A stretch of 64,000 nt of DNA from an uncultured Lachnospiraceae bacterium (GTDB lineage: Bacteria > Bacillota > Clostridia > Lachnospirales > Lachnospiraceae), in contig CAMWXE010000012.1 of the NCBI GenBank assembly GCA_947178145.1, positions 18,315-82,314 on the forward strand, written 5' to 3'. The position numbers and the translations under genes were made by a program. This document shows positions 63,420 through 64,000 of this stretch, one piece after another (within the stretch, counting starts at the first letter, position 1; every line of letters begins with the position of its first letter). A model generated the notes under the pieces. The model searched no databases. It was not told where the DNA came from and was given only the letters and a program-made list of their open reading frames with translations.

Positions 63420-64000
63420 GGTACTTTGAACTGACTGCGGACCGTGACCTGTCCAATCCAGTACAGGTCCAGAAATTAGATACGCAGAAATATAGAAATG
63501 GAGTATCAAGAGAGGAGTTTGATGCCATCAGGCAGCTGCAGGTGGCATATTTTAGCCATTCAGAACAGACGGAGATCTGTGATGTGCTGTGGGAGCCGGC
63601 GTTCATGGTGTCCGATGCGCTCAGGAGGGTATTCCTGCTCTATGAGCCGGATATGGAATTCCGGGGAGTGCAGCTGTTTGCAGACGACCTGGAGGACAAT
63701 ACGGCGCCGCTCTACTGGATGCCGTATATCGAGCCTGTCAGCTGCCTGGGAGAAGGGAGCAGGAAATATCCCAACGGGATGCTGGAAAAGCTGGTGCTGG
63801 ACAGGGACGCACCAACCGGGCACCATCATATCTTTCGGGTGGCGGATATTCTGGAGTATAAAGTTATCATATCCCTGCCAGTCGCGGAGAGCATGATCCG
63901 CAGGCAGATGACAGGGATTGCGCTGAAACCCGCGGCATTTTCGGGTTCGTGTGCAGAATCAGGAAAGGAGGAAGCAGAATGCCAGACCAGGAATATTTAG
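63416..64000 (+). CDS. Imm11-like (MXAN_0049-type) protein, copy B
   Basis: A 194-aa protein of the same family as 48148: it starts MRYFELTADRDLSN and has EICDVLWEPAFMVSDALRRVFLLYEPDMEFRGVQL-like residues in the middle and IISLPVAESMIRRQMTGIAL near the end. It overlaps the upstream adaptor gene by four bases and contains the start of the next gene (63979) in its last codons. The arrangement VgrG, adaptor, Imm11-like, tip repeats that of the first cassette. Confidence 0.68.
   Translation: MRYFELTADRDLSNPVQVQKLDTQKYRNGVSREEFDAIRQLQVAYFSHSEQTEICDVLWEPAFMVSDALRRVFLLYEPDMEFRGVQLFADDLEDNTAPLYWMPYIEPVSCLGEGSRKYPNGMLEKLVLDRDAPTGHHHIFRVADILEYKVIISLPVAESMIRRQMTGIALKPAAFSGSCAESGKEEAECQTRNI
63979..64000 (+). 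CDS. Start of next gene, probable DUF4280 PAAR-like tip (cut by window)
   Basis: ATG at 63979 with AAAGGAGG seven bases upstream reads MPDQEYL before the window ends. The tip gene at 48677 begins MAEETDKKEYLV and also follows an Imm11-like gene, so this is very likely another DUF4280 tip. Only seven codons are visible. Confidence 0.6.

Noticed and set aside
1..64000. tRNA, rRNA or CRISPR arrays
   Set aside because: No cloverleaf-like segments with a GTTCRA loop, no rRNA-like stretches and no regularly spaced repeats were seen by eye.
32463..64000. Reading the locus as an ordinary prophage
   Set aside because: No integrase, capsid, portal, terminase or tape-measure gene is present, while FHA, PP2C, PAAR-like and effector-immunity genes are.

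Overview
The window reads as one contig from a spore-forming, monoderm Clostridia, most likely Lachnospiraceae. The basis is the moderate GC, strong AGGAGG ribosome sites, the forespore proteins SpoVAD and SpoVAE, and lineage-typical families (DUF5721, TPR-DUF4037-DUF4125, PD-(D/E)XK 'transposase'). No species can be named from sequence alone, and I see no rRNA, tRNA or CRISPR.

Region 1 (1-12 kb) makes and anchors a cell-surface polysaccharide: a phospho-sugar mutase (cut by the window edge), a GtrA-like flippase, three family-2 glycosyltransferases, a large membrane protein of glycosyltransferase type, a polyprenyl-phosphate sugar-phosphate transferase, a LytR-CpsA-Psr attachment enzyme and GlmS. 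Region 2 (12-20.5 kb) is housekeeping: HtrA-like protease, ClpX-like unfoldase, YczE-like membrane protein, methyltransferase, TPR-DUF4037-DUF4125 protein, TrpS. Region 3 (20.5-30.1 kb) mixes spore genes (spoVAD, spoVAE) with RidA, shikimate kinase, DegV, a LytTR regulator, argG with an ARG-box-like promoter, a PD-(D/E)XK protein and a small autoregulated XRE repressor.

Region 4 (30.1-64 kb) is the notable part. It opens with a duplicated HTH-TPR-HTH-TPR regulator. Convergent to it lies an unlisted 43-residue secreted peptide gene with a perfect ribosome site. The peptide and a roughly 32-kb co-oriented locus are divergently transcribed from a region holding two GTC-N3-GAC palindromes, each placed over a candidate -35. 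This looks like a peptide-pheromone switch. The locus looks like a contractile injection system (type VI-secretion-like) in a Gram-positive: a VWA membrane protein, a sheath-like protein, two tube-like paralogues, DnaJ, two FHA proteins, one intact and one degenerate PP2C, three VgrG spikes, three DUF4280 PAAR-like tips (the last cut by the window), three baseplate-like proteins and an Hsp70-like ATPase. No TssJ/L/M-type membrane complex, no ClpV-type ATPase and no Ser/Thr kinase is visible, and the locus runs off the window.

Inside it are two copies of a spike cassette in the order DcrB/DUF1795-like, VgrG, adaptor, Imm11-like, DUF4280. The first copy has been split by a cargo island (44.6-53.6 kb). 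That island holds an effector with a novel C-terminus, tandem immunity-like membrane proteins, a VgrG-lysozyme fusion, a double-domain partner protein, a frameshifted second effector and several gene relics. These are signs of rapid effector turnover.

Functional assignments in Region 4 rest on motif reading and gene order, not on searches. Sheath, tube and baseplate calls need structure prediction to confirm.
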